Positions 1 through 8,776 of a stretch of DNA of 64,000 bases are shown in pieces. Source of the stretch: Pseudomonas costantinii (lineage in GTDB: Bacteria > Pseudomonadota > Gammaproteobacteria > Pseudomonadales > Pseudomonadaceae); contig NZ_MDDR01000025.1 in NCBI RefSeq assembly GCF_001870435.1, positions 124,001-188,000 of the forward strand. Direction: 5' to 3'. The position numbers were made by a program, and so were the translations under genes. The notes under the pieces are model-generated. The model made no database searches, had not been told where the DNA came from, and saw nothing but the letters and a program-made list of their open reading frames with translations. The number at the start of each line of letters is the position of its first letter. Within the stretch, counting starts at the first letter, position 1.

Positions 1-99
1 CCTTGGCAGGATACAGCACTGAAAATGACAAAAAGATTTTAATCTCGGCGGATGTACGAATTTTCATCGTTTAAACGCAAGTGACATGAGGTCACACCC

Positions 100-411
100 T
101 TAGAACGGCACCTTGCCAAGGATCATGTCGCGGTACATCACAAAGTCCCCCAGCAAGCTGTAGAACGGGTGCTGAAAGGTCGCCGGGCGGTTCTTTTCGA
201 AGAAGAAGTGGCCAACCCAGGCAAAGCTGTAACCGGCGATCGGCAAGGCCAGCAGCAGGCCCAATGAACCTCTGCCGATGGCATAGGCCAGAATGCCAAT
301 CACCAGCGTGGTGCCGATAAAGTGCAGGCGTCGGCAAGTGCTGTTGCCGTGCTCACTCAGGTAGTACGGGTAGAAATCGGCGAAGCTGTTGAATTGCCTG
401 ATATTTTCCAC
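100..411 (-). CDS. DUF962/Mpo1-like small membrane protein
   Basis: Small membrane protein of the DUF962 (YGL010w/Mpo1-like) family. The translation has the family's start (ENIRQFNSFADFYPYYLSEH), then CRRLHF and a GHFFFEKNRPATFQHP segment carrying the conserved His residues, with two hydrophobic stretches between. Yeast Mpo1 is an Fe(II)-dependent dioxygenase of 2-hydroxy fatty acids; whether bacterial members do the same is inference. No ATG fits. I chose the GTG at 411 (103 aa) because the family-like sequence starts there; a TTG at 444 would give 114 aa. It is divergent from the AraC gene. Family call fairly sure, reaction unsure. Confidence 0.75.
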   Translation of the reverse strand: MENIRQFNSFADFYPYYLSEHGNSTCRRLHFIGTTLVIGILAYAIGRGSLGLLLALPIAGYSFAWVGHFFFEKNRPATFQHPFYSLLGDFVMYRDMILGKVPF

Positions 412-571
412 GGTGGCTGGCCCTTTGATTGTTAGGCCGCCCAACAGATGTTCGGCGGGGAGCTTATTTGAGTCTAGAGTGATCAGTGGTAACAGCCAGT
501 GACAATAGATGCCACTTTAGTATCCTTGGCTTCCTGGCTGCCGTTTAAGCCTGCTTTTTTAAGAAGACGCC

Positions 572-1630
572 ATGAGCGAACGAACAACTTCTGCAAGCTG
601 GGCGATGGGGATAGTCAAGGCGTTGGAAATGGACGGCCTGGACTGCCGTGCCTTGTTCAAGCAACTGGGCCTGGACTACGCAGCCCTCAGTGACCCCGAT
701 GCGCGTTTTCCGCAAGACTCCATGACCCGGTTGTGGCAGCGGGCAGTGGAGTTGTCGGGCAACCCGGCGATTGGCCTGAACATGGGCAAGGTGGTGCGCC
801 CTGCGTCGTTTCATGTGGCCGGTTATGCGCTGATGTCCAGCAATACGCTGGCCGAAGGTTTCATGCGCCTGGTGCGCTACCAACGGATCATCGCCGAAAG
901 CGCCGACTTGAGTTTCCGACTATTACCTGAAGGCTATGCGCTGATTCTGACGGTGCACGGCGATCACCTGCCGCCGACCCGGCAAAGCGCCGAAGCTTCG
1001 TTGGCCAGTGCGCTGGCGTTGTGCGGCTGGCTGACCGGCCGCACCCTGCAACCGCGCAAAGTGCTGGTGCAGGGCGACCAACCGGCGGACCTGGCGCCCT
1101 ACAAGCAGGCGTTTCATGCGCCGCTGGAATTTAACGCGCCCTATGACGCACTGATTTTTGAACGGGCCGACATGGAAGCGCCGCTGCCCACGGCCAATGA
1201 GGCCATGGCGTTGTTACACGATCGATTTGCCGGCGAGTACCTGGCGCGTTTTTCTGAAAGCCGCGTGACCCACAAGGCGCGACAGGTGTTATGCCGTCTG
1301 TTGCCCCAGGGCGAGCCCAAGCGCGAAGTGGTGGCCCAGACCCTGCACCTGTCCCAGCGCACCTTACAGCGGCGGTTACAGGAGGAAGGCACCAGCTTCC
1401 AGACCCTGCTCGACGACACGCGCCGCGAACTCGCCGAGCAATACCTGGCGCAGCCGAGCATGACCCTGCTGGAAATTGCCTATCTGTTGGGTTTTGCCGA
1501 CCCGAGTAATTTCTTCCGCGCGTTTCGCCGCTGGTTCGATGCCACGCCCGGCGAATACCGGACGCGGTTGCTGGAAGCCTCGACGGTCAGTGACGCCAAA
1601 ACGCAGGAATGCACAGAACAAAGACTGTGA
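572..1630 (+). CDS. AraC-family transcriptional regulator with arabinose-binding-like N-domain
   Basis: DNA-binding regulator of 352 aa. Residues about 20-210 match the 'Arabinose_bd' sensor domain of the OruR/VirF type (NPAIGLNMGKVVRPASFH near the start). Residues about 240-335 form the double helix-turn-helix of AraC proteins, with the second recognition region ending LGFADPSNFFRAFRRW and the typical GxxPGEYR-like tail. The ligand is unknown: this subfamily includes ornithine and fatty-acid-type sensors. The ATG at 572 sits just after AAGAAGACGCC. Its last 44 bases overlap the 3' end of the convergent trkH gene, so the two transcripts would be complementary there. Confidence 0.88.
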   Translation: MSERTTSASWAMGIVKALEMDGLDCRALFKQLGLDYAALSDPDARFPQDSMTRLWQRAVELSGNPAIGLNMGKVVRPASFHVAGYALMSSNTLAEGFMRLVRYQRIIAESADLSFRLLPEGYALILTVHGDHLPPTRQSAEASLASALALCGWLTGRTLQPRKVLVQGDQPADLAPYKQAFHAPLEFNAPYDALIFERADMEAPLPTANEAMALLHDRFAGEYLARFSESRVTHKARQVLCRLLPQGEPKREVVAQTLHLSQRTLQRRLQEEGTSFQTLLDDTRRELAEQYLAQPSMTLLEIAYLLGFADPSNFFRAFRRWFDATPGEYRTRLLEASTVSDAKTQECTEQRL

Positions 1631-3041
1631 TGATTTCCAGGCGACCCAACAGCATGCCGAACGACAAGATCCACTTGGCCGCATCCGGCAGGCTGGCGAA
1701 GTTACCGGCTGGGCCAATGGTTTCGCCCAGGCCCGGGCCGACGCCGGACACGGTACTGGCGGCGCCGGTCAGAGCAGTCATCCAGTCCAGCCCCAGCAAC
1801 GACAGGGCCAGGGCGATGGCGCAGATGGTGATGGCGAAGAAAAACGAGAAGGTCAGAATCGACCGCACGATCTCCTCGTCGAGGCGATGGCCGTTGTACT
1901 TTTGCTTGATCACTGCCCGTGGGTGAATCAGCTGGTTCAAGTTGGCCTTGAGCAGGATATAGGCGACCTGGAAGCGGAAGATCTTGATTCCGCCGGCCGT
2001 CGAGCCCGAGCAGCCGCCGACAAAACCCAGGTAGAAGAACAACATCAGTGAGAAGTTGCCCCAGATGCTGTAGTCCCCCAGCGCAAAACCGGTGGTGGTT
2101 ACCACTGATGTGACGTTCACTGCCACATGGCGCAGCGCGTCCAGCCAGTGCAAATCGGTGGTCCACCAATACCAGGTGCCGAGTACCAGCCAGGTCACGA
2201 TCAGCAAGCCGAGTAAGCCTTGCACCTGCTGATCCTTGATCAATGCCCGACGGTTGCCGCGTAACGTCGCCACATACAGGGTGAACGGCAAGCTGCCGAG
2301 AATCATCACCACTACCGCCACCCAGTGCACCGCCGGTTGTTTCCAGTGGGCCAGGGATTCATCCGAGGTGGAAAAGCCACCCGTGGAAATCGCTGACATT
2401 GCGTGGTTGATCGCATCGAACAGGCCCATCCCGGCCCACCAGAACGCCAGGCTACCCAGGATGGTGATACCCACATATGTCGCCACAATCAGCCGCGCCA
2501 CCATGTGTGAGCGCGGCATGACCTTTTCCGAGCGGTCTGAGGACTCGGTCTGGAACAGGCGCATGCCACCAATGCGCAGCAGCGGCAGGATCGCCACCGC
2601 CATGCCGATAAAGCCGATGCCGCCGAGCCAGTGCAGGAGCGAGCGCCACATCAGAATGCCGGGGGACATGCTGTCCAGGCCGCTCAATACGGTTGACCCG
2701 GTGGCGGTGATGCCGGACATGCTTTCGAAAAAAGAGTCGGTGTAGCTGATGTGCTGGGTCAGCAAAAAGGGCAGCGCGGCGAAGATGCACACCACCAGCC
2801 AACTGCTGACCGTCAGCAGGTACATGTCGCGGGGGCGTAGGTGTACGTGTTCGGGGCGGCCGGGGATGACCAGGGCCAGGCCTGCGATAAAGGTGATCAT
2901 GCTGGCCCACAGGAACGAGGGCAGGTCGCTGGTGCGTTCGAAGATCACCAGGGTGGCCATCGGGATGACCATGGCGATCGCGAGGGTGATCAGGAAGATG
3001 CCGATGATGAAACCGATGATGCGTAGGGTCGGCAACGCCAT
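1587..3041 (-). CDS. trkH: Trk potassium uptake system membrane subunit TrkH
   Basis: Inner-membrane K+-translocating subunit of the Trk system, 484 aa, which is the usual TrkH length. All four selectivity-filter loops of the four M1-P-M2 repeats are visible: TATGSTVLS, ISTGGFST, VTTTGFALG and STVSGVGPGLG. It works with the cytosolic NAD-binding TrkA, which is not in this window. It stands alone on the minus strand; its 3' end overlaps the AraC gene tail and its 5' side faces the large palindrome. I see no frameshift or missing segment. Confidence 0.95.
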   Translation of the reverse strand: MALPTLRIIGFIIGIFLITLAIAMVIPMATLVIFERTSDLPSFLWASMITFIAGLALVIPGRPEHVHLRPRDMYLLTVSSWLVVCIFAALPFLLTQHISYTDSFFESMSGITATGSTVLSGLDSMSPGILMWRSLLHWLGGIGFIGMAVAILPLLRIGGMRLFQTESSDRSEKVMPRSHMVARLIVATYVGITILGSLAFWWAGMGLFDAINHAMSAISTGGFSTSDESLAHWKQPAVHWVAVVVMILGSLPFTLYVATLRGNRRALIKDQQVQGLLGLLIVTWLVLGTWYWWTTDLHWLDALRHVAVNVTSVVTTTGFALGDYSIWGNFSLMLFFYLGFVGGCSGSTAGGIKIFRFQVAYILLKANLNQLIHPRAVIKQKYNGHRLDEEIVRSILTFSFFFAITICAIALALSLLGLDWMTALTGAASTVSGVGPGLGETIGPAGNFASLPDAAKWILSFGMLLGRLEIITVFVLCIPAFWRH

Positions 3042-3125
3042 GAAATTTGCTCGGGTGGTAGGCTAATGAGGCGCCATTCTACCTGCGGTGGGGGGGGTGT
3101 AAACCTTGCGGGCTGTTCTGTGTGT

Positions 3126-3841
3126 ATATCCGTTGCTGCGGTCACGGCCTCTATTGGTTCCGCCCTTACGGCGGGTCACTTTTGGAAAAGAGTCCCAAAA
3201 GTAACCAAAAGGGCTCTTGCCCCACCACTCGGCACCTCGCCTAGGCTCGGTGTGCCCGCACGCAGGCTTGAATCCGTGGGCCGCCGCGATGGGCCATCCT
3301 TGGCCCAGCGCGGCTAACCCGGCGTCCTGCCGGGTCACCCACGGATTCAAGCCTGCGTGCGGCCAGCGTGGTTAATGGGGCGCCTGAGATCAAGATCAAA
3401 AGCAAAAGCACGGCGGCCTGAAAGCCGACCTGAGTGGTGTGGATCAAAAGCCAGATCAGAAGCAGGGCAGATTGCAGTTTCCCTGATGTATGGAACTCCC
3501 ACATTCCGATCGCTTTTGATCTACACCACTCAGGTTGGCTTTCAGGCCGCCGTGCTCTGCTTTTGATCTTTTTGATCTTGATCTTAGGCGCCCCATTAAC
3601 CACGCTGGCCGCAAGTAGGCACGGTGGAGCGGGTAAACCGGCAAGGATGCCGGTTTAGCCGCGCTGGGCCAGGGATGGCCCATCGCGGCGACCCGCGCAG
3701 CCGTGCCGGAGTGCGGGCACACCGAGCCACAGCGAGGTGCCGAGTGGTGGGGCAAGAGCGTTTTGCTTACTTTTGCGCTGTTCAAAAGTGAGCCGCCGTA
3801 AGGGCGGAACCATACGCGGCCGTGACCGCAGCAACGGATAT
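3126..3841. repeat. 716-bp compound palindrome (long inverted repeat, arms about 330 bp)
   Basis: This fills most of the 863-bp gap between trkH and the imelysin gene. The outer ends are exact complements (ATATCCGTTGCTGCGGTCAC at 3126 against its reverse complement ending at 3841). Similarity continues inward through CACTCGGCACCTCGC, GCGATGGGCCATCC, GCCAGCGTGGTTAATGGGGC and CGGCGGCCTGAAAGCC, leaving a centre of about 58 bp near 3454-3511. Each arm also carries its own hairpin, for example 3260-3283 against 3337-3360. Short ORFs inside differ between arms and show no family features, so I call no gene here. It resembles the long intergenic repeats of P. fluorescens genomes. Confidence 0.85.
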
Positions 3842-3904
3842 GTACCCAAAAGCCCCCATAAAAAAAGGCGACCCAAAGGCCGCCTCATTCAACACAACAC
3901 TAGA

Positions 3905-5242
3905 TCAAAACTCGTGATCAGCATTATCCGGGTTCAAATCACTGATCCCCAACTTACCCGCAGCCGCCTCAATCGACCCCGTCTGCTTAACCAACGCAGC
4001 GATTGCGTCACGCACGATCTGATTGCCCTTGTCGTTACCGGCGGCGATCAACTGGTCGTAGTGCTCACCGTTGTTGGCGTGATCAACCATGACCTGGATC
4101 TTCGCTTCAGTCGACGCCAGGTCAGCCTTCAGCGCCGAGTCGGCAGCCGGATCAACTTTGGCCACCAACGAGGACAAGCTGGCGCCAGTCATCTTGTTGC
4201 CGTCAACACGGGTGTACTCACCCAGATAAACGTTACGAATACCCTTGGCATCGTAGAAGTGCGAGTTGTGGGTGTTGTCGCTGAAGCAATCCTGCTCGTC
4301 TTCCGGCGAGTTGGCCTCCAGGGAAACTTTCATACGCTCACCGGCCAGTTCACCCAGGGACAGGCTGCCCATGCCGAACAACATCTTACGCAGACCGTCG
4401 GTGGCAGGTTCTGCCTCCAGGGTGGCGCGGTAGTTGTCTTCGACGTTGGGTTTCCAGTTGCCGACCATTTCTTCCAGGTCGCTGACCAGCAATTGGGTCA
4501 CGGCGCGCAGGTAAGTGCGGCGGCGCTCGTTGTGGCCACCGGTAGCACCGTCACCGGTCATGTAGTCCGAAGCCGGGCGGTTGCCCGCGCCTGGGCCGGT
4601 GCCATTGAGGTCTTGGCCCCACAGCAGGAATTCAATGGCGTGGTAGCCGGTGGCGACGTTCGCTTCGGAACCGCCCAGCTCATTGAGGCTGGCGAGTTTT
4701 TCCGGGGTGATGTCTTTGACGTCGACCTTGTCTTCGCCGACCTGGATCTGGGTGTTGGCGATGATATTGGCGTTGGCGCCTGGGTTACCCAGCGCGTGCT
4801 CGTAGGATTTGTCGACGTAGTCGATCAGGCCTTCGTCCAAAGGCCAGGCGTTCACTTGGCCTTCCCAGTCGTCGATGATGGTGTTACCGAAACGGAACAC
4901 TTCGCTCTGCAGGTACGGTACGCGAGCGGCGACCCAGGCGGTACGGGCCGCTTTCAAGGTTTGATCGTTCGGGTTGGCGAGGAAGGTGTCGATCGCAGTC
5001 TGCAGGGTTTTCGCCGTAGATTCGGCATCGCTGTACACCGCGAACACCATGTCAGCGTAATGCGCGACCACGGCCTTGGCAGCAGCCTCATCAACCTGGC
5101 CGGCGGCTGCCGCTGGAGCGGTAGTGCTGGCCGTCGGGGTCGGCGCTTGAGGCGCGGCGGCCTTGTCTTTACCTTCGCCGCAACCGGCGAGAGAAATGGC
5201 AATGGCCAGCAGACTGGCGGTGGCCAGGGGCATACGAATCAT
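3905..5242 (-). CDS. Imelysin-family (peptidase M75-like) lipoprotein
   Basis: Cell-envelope protein of the imelysin family, linked in other bacteria to iron or haem handling. The start at 5242 follows AGGA; the N-terminus gives a lipoprotein signal with lipobox LAGC at about residue 20, then an Ala/Pro/Thr-rich linker. The imelysin signature GxHxxE appears as GYHAIEFLLWG in the middle, with the second-half helices intact, so it looks full length (445 aa). Imelysin genes in pseudomonads often sit with a di-haem peroxidase and a DUF1513 protein. Here downstream there is only a repeat region, so the gene stands alone. Proteolytic activity is not assumed. Confidence 0.85.
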   Translation of the reverse strand: MIRMPLATASLLAIAISLAGCGEGKDKAAAPQAPTPTASTTAPAAAAGQVDEAAAKAVVAHYADMVFAVYSDAESTAKTLQTAIDTFLANPNDQTLKAARTAWVAARVPYLQSEVFRFGNTIIDDWEGQVNAWPLDEGLIDYVDKSYEHALGNPGANANIIANTQIQVGEDKVDVKDITPEKLASLNELGGSEANVATGYHAIEFLLWGQDLNGTGPGAGNRPASDYMTGDGATGGHNERRRTYLRAVTQLLVSDLEEMVGNWKPNVEDNYRATLEAEPATDGLRKMLFGMGSLSLGELAGERMKVSLEANSPEDEQDCFSDNTHNSHFYDAKGIRNVYLGEYTRVDGNKMTGASLSSLVAKVDPAADSALKADLASTEAKIQVMVDHANNGEHYDQLIAAGNDKGNQIVRDAIAALVKQTGSIEAAAGKLGISDLNPDNADHEF

Positions 5243-5369
5243 GGCGAACATCCTGCTTCGGTTGTTGAGAGGGCGCGCGGGGGAGCGCAAAAACTGCGAC
5301 ATAATGCGAAAGATTTGCATTTTGTGTAAAGGGTTATACGTGGGAAATATTTAGTATCGTTTGGTTATT

Positions 5370-7421
5370 TCAGAGAATCGCCGCGTTATTACGCTCGGCA
5401 TGTTTCAAGAAAGCCGCCAACTCCCGAGCTTGCAGCGGTTTGCTGTAGTGGTAGCCCTGGCCCTCGTGGCAGCCCTCAGAAATGATGTAGGCCTCCTGCT
5501 CGGCGGTTTCCACGCCCTCGGCGATCACCTGCATGCCCAGGCTTTTGCCCAATTGGATGATGGCGCGCACGATGGTTGCATCGTCGTCGTCATCCAGCAG
5601 GTCCTGGACGAAACTCTTGTCGATCTTGATTTTGTCCAGCGGCAGGCTTTTCAGATAGCTCAAGGACGAATAGCCGGTGCCGAAGTCATCAATGGCGATC
5701 AACGCACCGGAACGACGCAGGCTCAGCAAGTGCTGGGCGGCGGTGCTGATGTCTTCCATCAGGCCGGTCTCGGTGACTTCAAGCTCAAGGCTACGCGGCG
5801 GCAGGCGGTAGATCTGCATCAGGTTGTTGATCACCCGTGGCAACTCGGTGTGGTGCAACTGCACGGTGGACAGATTGACCGCCATGCGCAGCGTGGTGAA
5901 GCCCAGGTCATGCCATTCGCGCAATTGTCGGCAGGCCTGGTCCAGCACCCATTCGCCAATCGGGATAATGGTGCCGTTTTGTTCCGCCAACGGGATGAAC
6001 AAGTCCGGCGGCACCAGGCCGTGTTCCGGGTGTTGCCAGCGGATCAGCGCTTCCACGCCGACCACGCGGTGGTCGCGGTAGCTGATCTGCGGTTGATACA
6101 CCAAGTGGAACTGTTCACGGCTCAGGGCATCGCGCAGGTCTTTTTCCAGCTCGCGACGCCGACGCATTTCACTGTCGACGCTGGCGATATAGAACTGATA
6201 GCGGTTGCGCGAGCGGCTTTTGGCCAGGGTCATGGTCTGTTCGGATTTTTGCAGCAACTTCTCGGTGCTGTCGCCGTCTTCCGGGAACAGGGTGATGCCG
6301 ATGGTCGCGCGCAGGCGGATCTGATCCTGGTCGAGAGCGAATTCGGCCTCCAGGTCATCCAGGATGCTTTGCGCCAGTTCGGCGGCTTCGTAAGGTTGGT
6401 CGATATCGGCCTGCACCAGCGCGAATTGGTCGCCGCCCAGGCGCGCGAGGGTGCCGAGACGGCCGCTGTGGGCGCGCAAGCGATCAGCCAGGGCCAGCAG
6501 CAATTTGTCGCCGGCTTGGTAAGTGAACTGTTCGTTGACGCTTTTGAAGTCATCCAGCCCCACGCACAACACCGCGACTCGGCGTTGCCGACGACCGGCG
6601 TCGATCAGGATCTTGTCCAGCTGTTCCTGCAACTTCTGACGATTCGGCAAGCCCGTGAGGAAATCATACTGGGCCATACGCAGCAGGCTGGATTCTGCTT
6701 CGTGACGCAAATGGGTGTTGCGTTCGATGGATTCGAGCAATTGGTTGGCGGTGTTGATCCACAGCCCCAGTTCGTTGCGTTCGTGCCCTTTGAGCTGGGG
6801 AATTTTGTGCTCGCTGGGCCGATCCGGGTTGATCGAGGTCAGGTGCTCGATAATCCGCGACAGCGGTTTGGTCAGCAGCCAGTGATAGACCAGGTACAAC
6901 ACAAGACCCATGGCCAGGGCGCGCAGCACGCCGGAAATAAAGATGATTACCGAGCTGACAAGAAAACCTTTGCCGTAGTTGGCGGTGTCCAGGGTGATGC
7001 TCAGGTCGCCGTAATACTCGCTGTAGGGGCCTTTGCCGACTAATGAGGTGGTGAAGGTGCGCTCCTGGCCAAGAATCAGGTCGGTCAGCCAGCGGGTAGG
7101 CGATTGCTGCAACGCACGGGTTTTTTCCGCAAGCATGGTTTCGTTGGGATGGCCAATGGATGCCATGCGCACGGCATCGTCCTGAAACAGGCCTTCGATC
7201 ACCTGCATGCCCATCTCGCGGTCCAAGCTGTAGACGGCCTGGGTCGAGGGGTCGCGAAACATGTCGAGAATACGCTGGGCATCGCCTGCCACGGCCTGGC
7301 GCGTCTTGTAGGCATCGAAAACGATTTGCGCTGCGCTCAACGCCACGCCCACGATCAATGCCGACAGCAGCACAACCCGTAGCAACTTCACCGACAAGCT
7401 GTTCCTGAGTTCCAGCTTCAA
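5370..7421 (-). CDS. bifA: c-di-GMP phosphodiesterase BifA (GGDQF-EAL)
   Basis: Membrane-bound enzyme that degrades cyclic di-GMP and so favours swarming and biofilm dispersal. Domains in order: TM helix at 12-32, periplasmic part to about 150, TM helix 152-182, HAMP-like linker, GGDEF domain about 250-415 with the degenerate site GGDQF at 329-333, then an EAL domain with intact VEALIRW (457-462), ETGLMED and DDFGTGYSSL. The GGDQF change is the hallmark of BifA, whose GGDEF domain is inactive as a cyclase. The start is TTG at 7421 behind AAGGA; the nearby ATG at 7432 runs straight into a stop. Gene order with sodB and the argO/argP pair matches PA4367-PA4363. Confidence 0.9.
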   Translation of the reverse strand: MKLELRNSLSVKLLRVVLLSALIVGVALSAAQIVFDAYKTRQAVAGDAQRILDMFRDPSTQAVYSLDREMGMQVIEGLFQDDAVRMASIGHPNETMLAEKTRALQQSPTRWLTDLILGQERTFTTSLVGKGPYSEYYGDLSITLDTANYGKGFLVSSVIIFISGVLRALAMGLVLYLVYHWLLTKPLSRIIEHLTSINPDRPSEHKIPQLKGHERNELGLWINTANQLLESIERNTHLRHEAESSLLRMAQYDFLTGLPNRQKLQEQLDKILIDAGRRQRRVAVLCVGLDDFKSVNEQFTYQAGDKLLLALADRLRAHSGRLGTLARLGGDQFALVQADIDQPYEAAELAQSILDDLEAEFALDQDQIRLRATIGITLFPEDGDSTEKLLQKSEQTMTLAKSRSRNRYQFYIASVDSEMRRRRELEKDLRDALSREQFHLVYQPQISYRDHRVVGVEALIRWQHPEHGLVPPDLFIPLAEQNGTIIPIGEWVLDQACRQLREWHDLGFTTLRMAVNLSTVQLHHTELPRVINNLMQIYRLPPRSLELEVTETGLMEDISTAAQHLLSLRRSGALIAIDDFGTGYSSLSYLKSLPLDKIKIDKSFVQDLLDDDDDATIVRAIIQLGKSLGMQVIAEGVETAEQEAYIISEGCHEGQGYHYSKPLQARELAAFLKHAERNNAAIL

Positions 7422-7595
7422 AGGGTCATTCCTTGTTCCATGCGGGTAGCCTCAATATGCCATGAGTATTGGCAATCTCGTGATGGCAGTCAAAGGAACA
7501 TTAGGGCATCGGCGGGTTTGACGAGGAACTTGAGGCGGGTAGGGGTCAGGCGGATGTATATCCGCCTGCCTTGGTCAACTGCGCGGGCACGGGTG

Positions 7596-7859
7596 TTACG
7601 AGAAATTGATATTCACGTTGCTGCTGGCCGCGTTGCCGTTTGCAAAATCCACGGGCTTGTTGTGGTTATGGGTATCTTCATGGGCGATTTTGTTTTGACC
7701 CGCGTCCCCCCCTTTACCGCCCGATTGCGCCTGGACCAATTGACCGATCGTTTTGGCGATCTCGGTGACGGCTTTGAGGGCCTCGCCAGCAACGGGCAAG
7801 GCTGCTTTGGCCAGGTCGCCAACCATAGGGAGTGCTGAAGCTAGTGCGCCAATGGACAT
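7596..7859 (-). CDS. Small protein of unknown function (87 aa)
   Basis: I do not recognise this gene. The start at 7859 has a clear GGAG 8 nt upstream. The first half is an amphipathic, Ala/Leu-rich segment (MSIGALASALPMVGDLAKAA, then AVTEIAKTIGQLVQ). The second half is hydrophilic and Gly/His/Asn-rich, ending NGNAASSNVNINFS. There is no signal peptide or cysteine. The glycine-rich, low-complexity tail is reminiscent of secreted harpin-like or helper proteins, but that is only an impression. It lies alone between bifA and sodB, shielded from sodB by a strong terminator, and I do not remember it from the matching P. aeruginosa locus. Confidence 0.65.
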   Translation of the reverse strand: MSIGALASALPMVGDLAKAALPVAGEALKAVTEIAKTIGQLVQAQSGGKGGDAGQNKIAHEDTHNHNKPVDFANGNAASSNVNINFS

Positions 7860-7952
7860 AGTAATTTCTCCGACAGGTACGAGAGGCGAATTCCTCACAC
7901 TGACTACGTGGCACGATCTGCGCACTGAGTTCCAATGACGTAATCAGCGCCC

Positions 7953-7988
7953 ATAAAAAAACCCGGCAAAATAGCCGGGCTCTTTTTA
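7953..7988 (-). terminator. Rho-independent terminator of sodB
   Basis: Stem CCCGGC / GCCGGG (7962-7967 and 7974-7979) with a 6-nt loop, flanked by an A-run on the left and TCTTTTT on the right. Read on the minus strand it gives a hairpin followed by a T-run just after the sodB stop codon. Confidence 0.85.
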
Positions 7989-8001
7989 CTGCAAGCGTTG
8001 C

Positions 8002-8598
8002 TTAGGCAGTGAAGGTCTTGCCTTCGAACTGCTCAGCCACGAACTTCCAGTTGACCAGGTTCCAGAACGCTTCCACATACTTTGGACGCACGTTGCGGTA
8101 GTCGATGTAGTAAGCGTGTTCCCAGACGTCGCAGGTCAGCAGCGGGGTGTCGCCGTTGGTCAGCGGGTTGCCGGCGCCGATGGTGCTGGCCAGGGCCAGG
8201 GAACCGTCAGCCTTTTTCACCAGCCAGCCCCAACCGGAACCGAAGGTGCCGACGGACGTCTTGGTGAATTCTTCCTTGAACTTGTCGAACGAACCGAAGG
8301 CTGCGTTGATGGCTTCAGCCAGCGCGCCGGTAGGTTGACCGCCGGCGTTTGGCGCCAGGCAGTTCCAGTAGAAGGTGTGGTTCCAGACCTGAGCGGCGTT
8401 GTTGAAGATGCCGCCCGAAGAAGATTTGACGATCTCTTCCAGGGTCTTGCCTTCGAACTCGGTGCCTGGCACCAGGTTGTTCAGGTTCACGACATAGGTG
8501 TTGTGGTGCTTGTCGTGGTGGAATTCCAAGGTTTCCTTGGAAATGTGCGGCTGCAGGGCATCGTGTGCGTAGGGCAGCGGCGGCAATTCGAAAGCCAT
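8002..8598 (-). CDS. sodB: Iron superoxide dismutase
   Basis: Cytosolic Fe-type superoxide dismutase converting superoxide to oxygen and hydrogen peroxide; 198 aa, normal for SodB. The start [20 protein letters not shown] follows AGGAG (8598). Metal ligands are visible in [22 protein letters not shown] and [14 protein letters not shown], and the Fe-type signature residues ([12 protein letters not shown]) agree. It is monocistronic with its own terminator. I see no obvious Fur box in the short upstream region, although sodB is iron-responsive in many bacteria. Confidence 0.97.
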   Translation of the reverse strand: MAFELPPLPYAHDALQPHISKETLEFHHDKHHNTYVVNLNNLVPGTEFEGKTLEEIVKSSSGGIFNNAAQVWNHTFYWNCLAPNAGGQPTGALAEAINAAFGSFDKFKEEFTKTSVGTFGSGWGWLVKKADGSLALASTIGAGNPLTNGDTPLLTCDVWEHAYYIDYRNVRPKYVEAFWNLVNWKFVAEQFEGKTFTA

Positions 8599-8776
8599 GA
8601 TGATTCTCCTAATCAGGTCAGTTGCGGTGAGCGCAAGGCCGATCACGGGCGGCCAAACAAGCGCCGGGGAGTTTGTACTCTTTGCGGCGCAGGGGCTGGA
8701 TCATAGCACCGGGGGTGCGGCAAAACCACGCAACAACTGTGTGGAATAGAGGTTCCAGAGCGTTTTGGAATATTCG

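Noticed and set aside
3126-3841. Insertion sequence or CRISPR array
   Set aside because: No transposase-like ORF and no regularly spaced direct repeats; the structure is an inverted repeat.
3737-5329. 530-aa plus-strand ORF
   Set aside because: Antisense shadow of the imelysin gene; no family features and the opposite strand has lipobox and GxHxxE.
5361-7043. 560-aa plus-strand ORF
   Set aside because: Antisense of bifA, explained by codon bias; the composition (Gln/His/Val-rich) is typical of a high-GC shadow frame.
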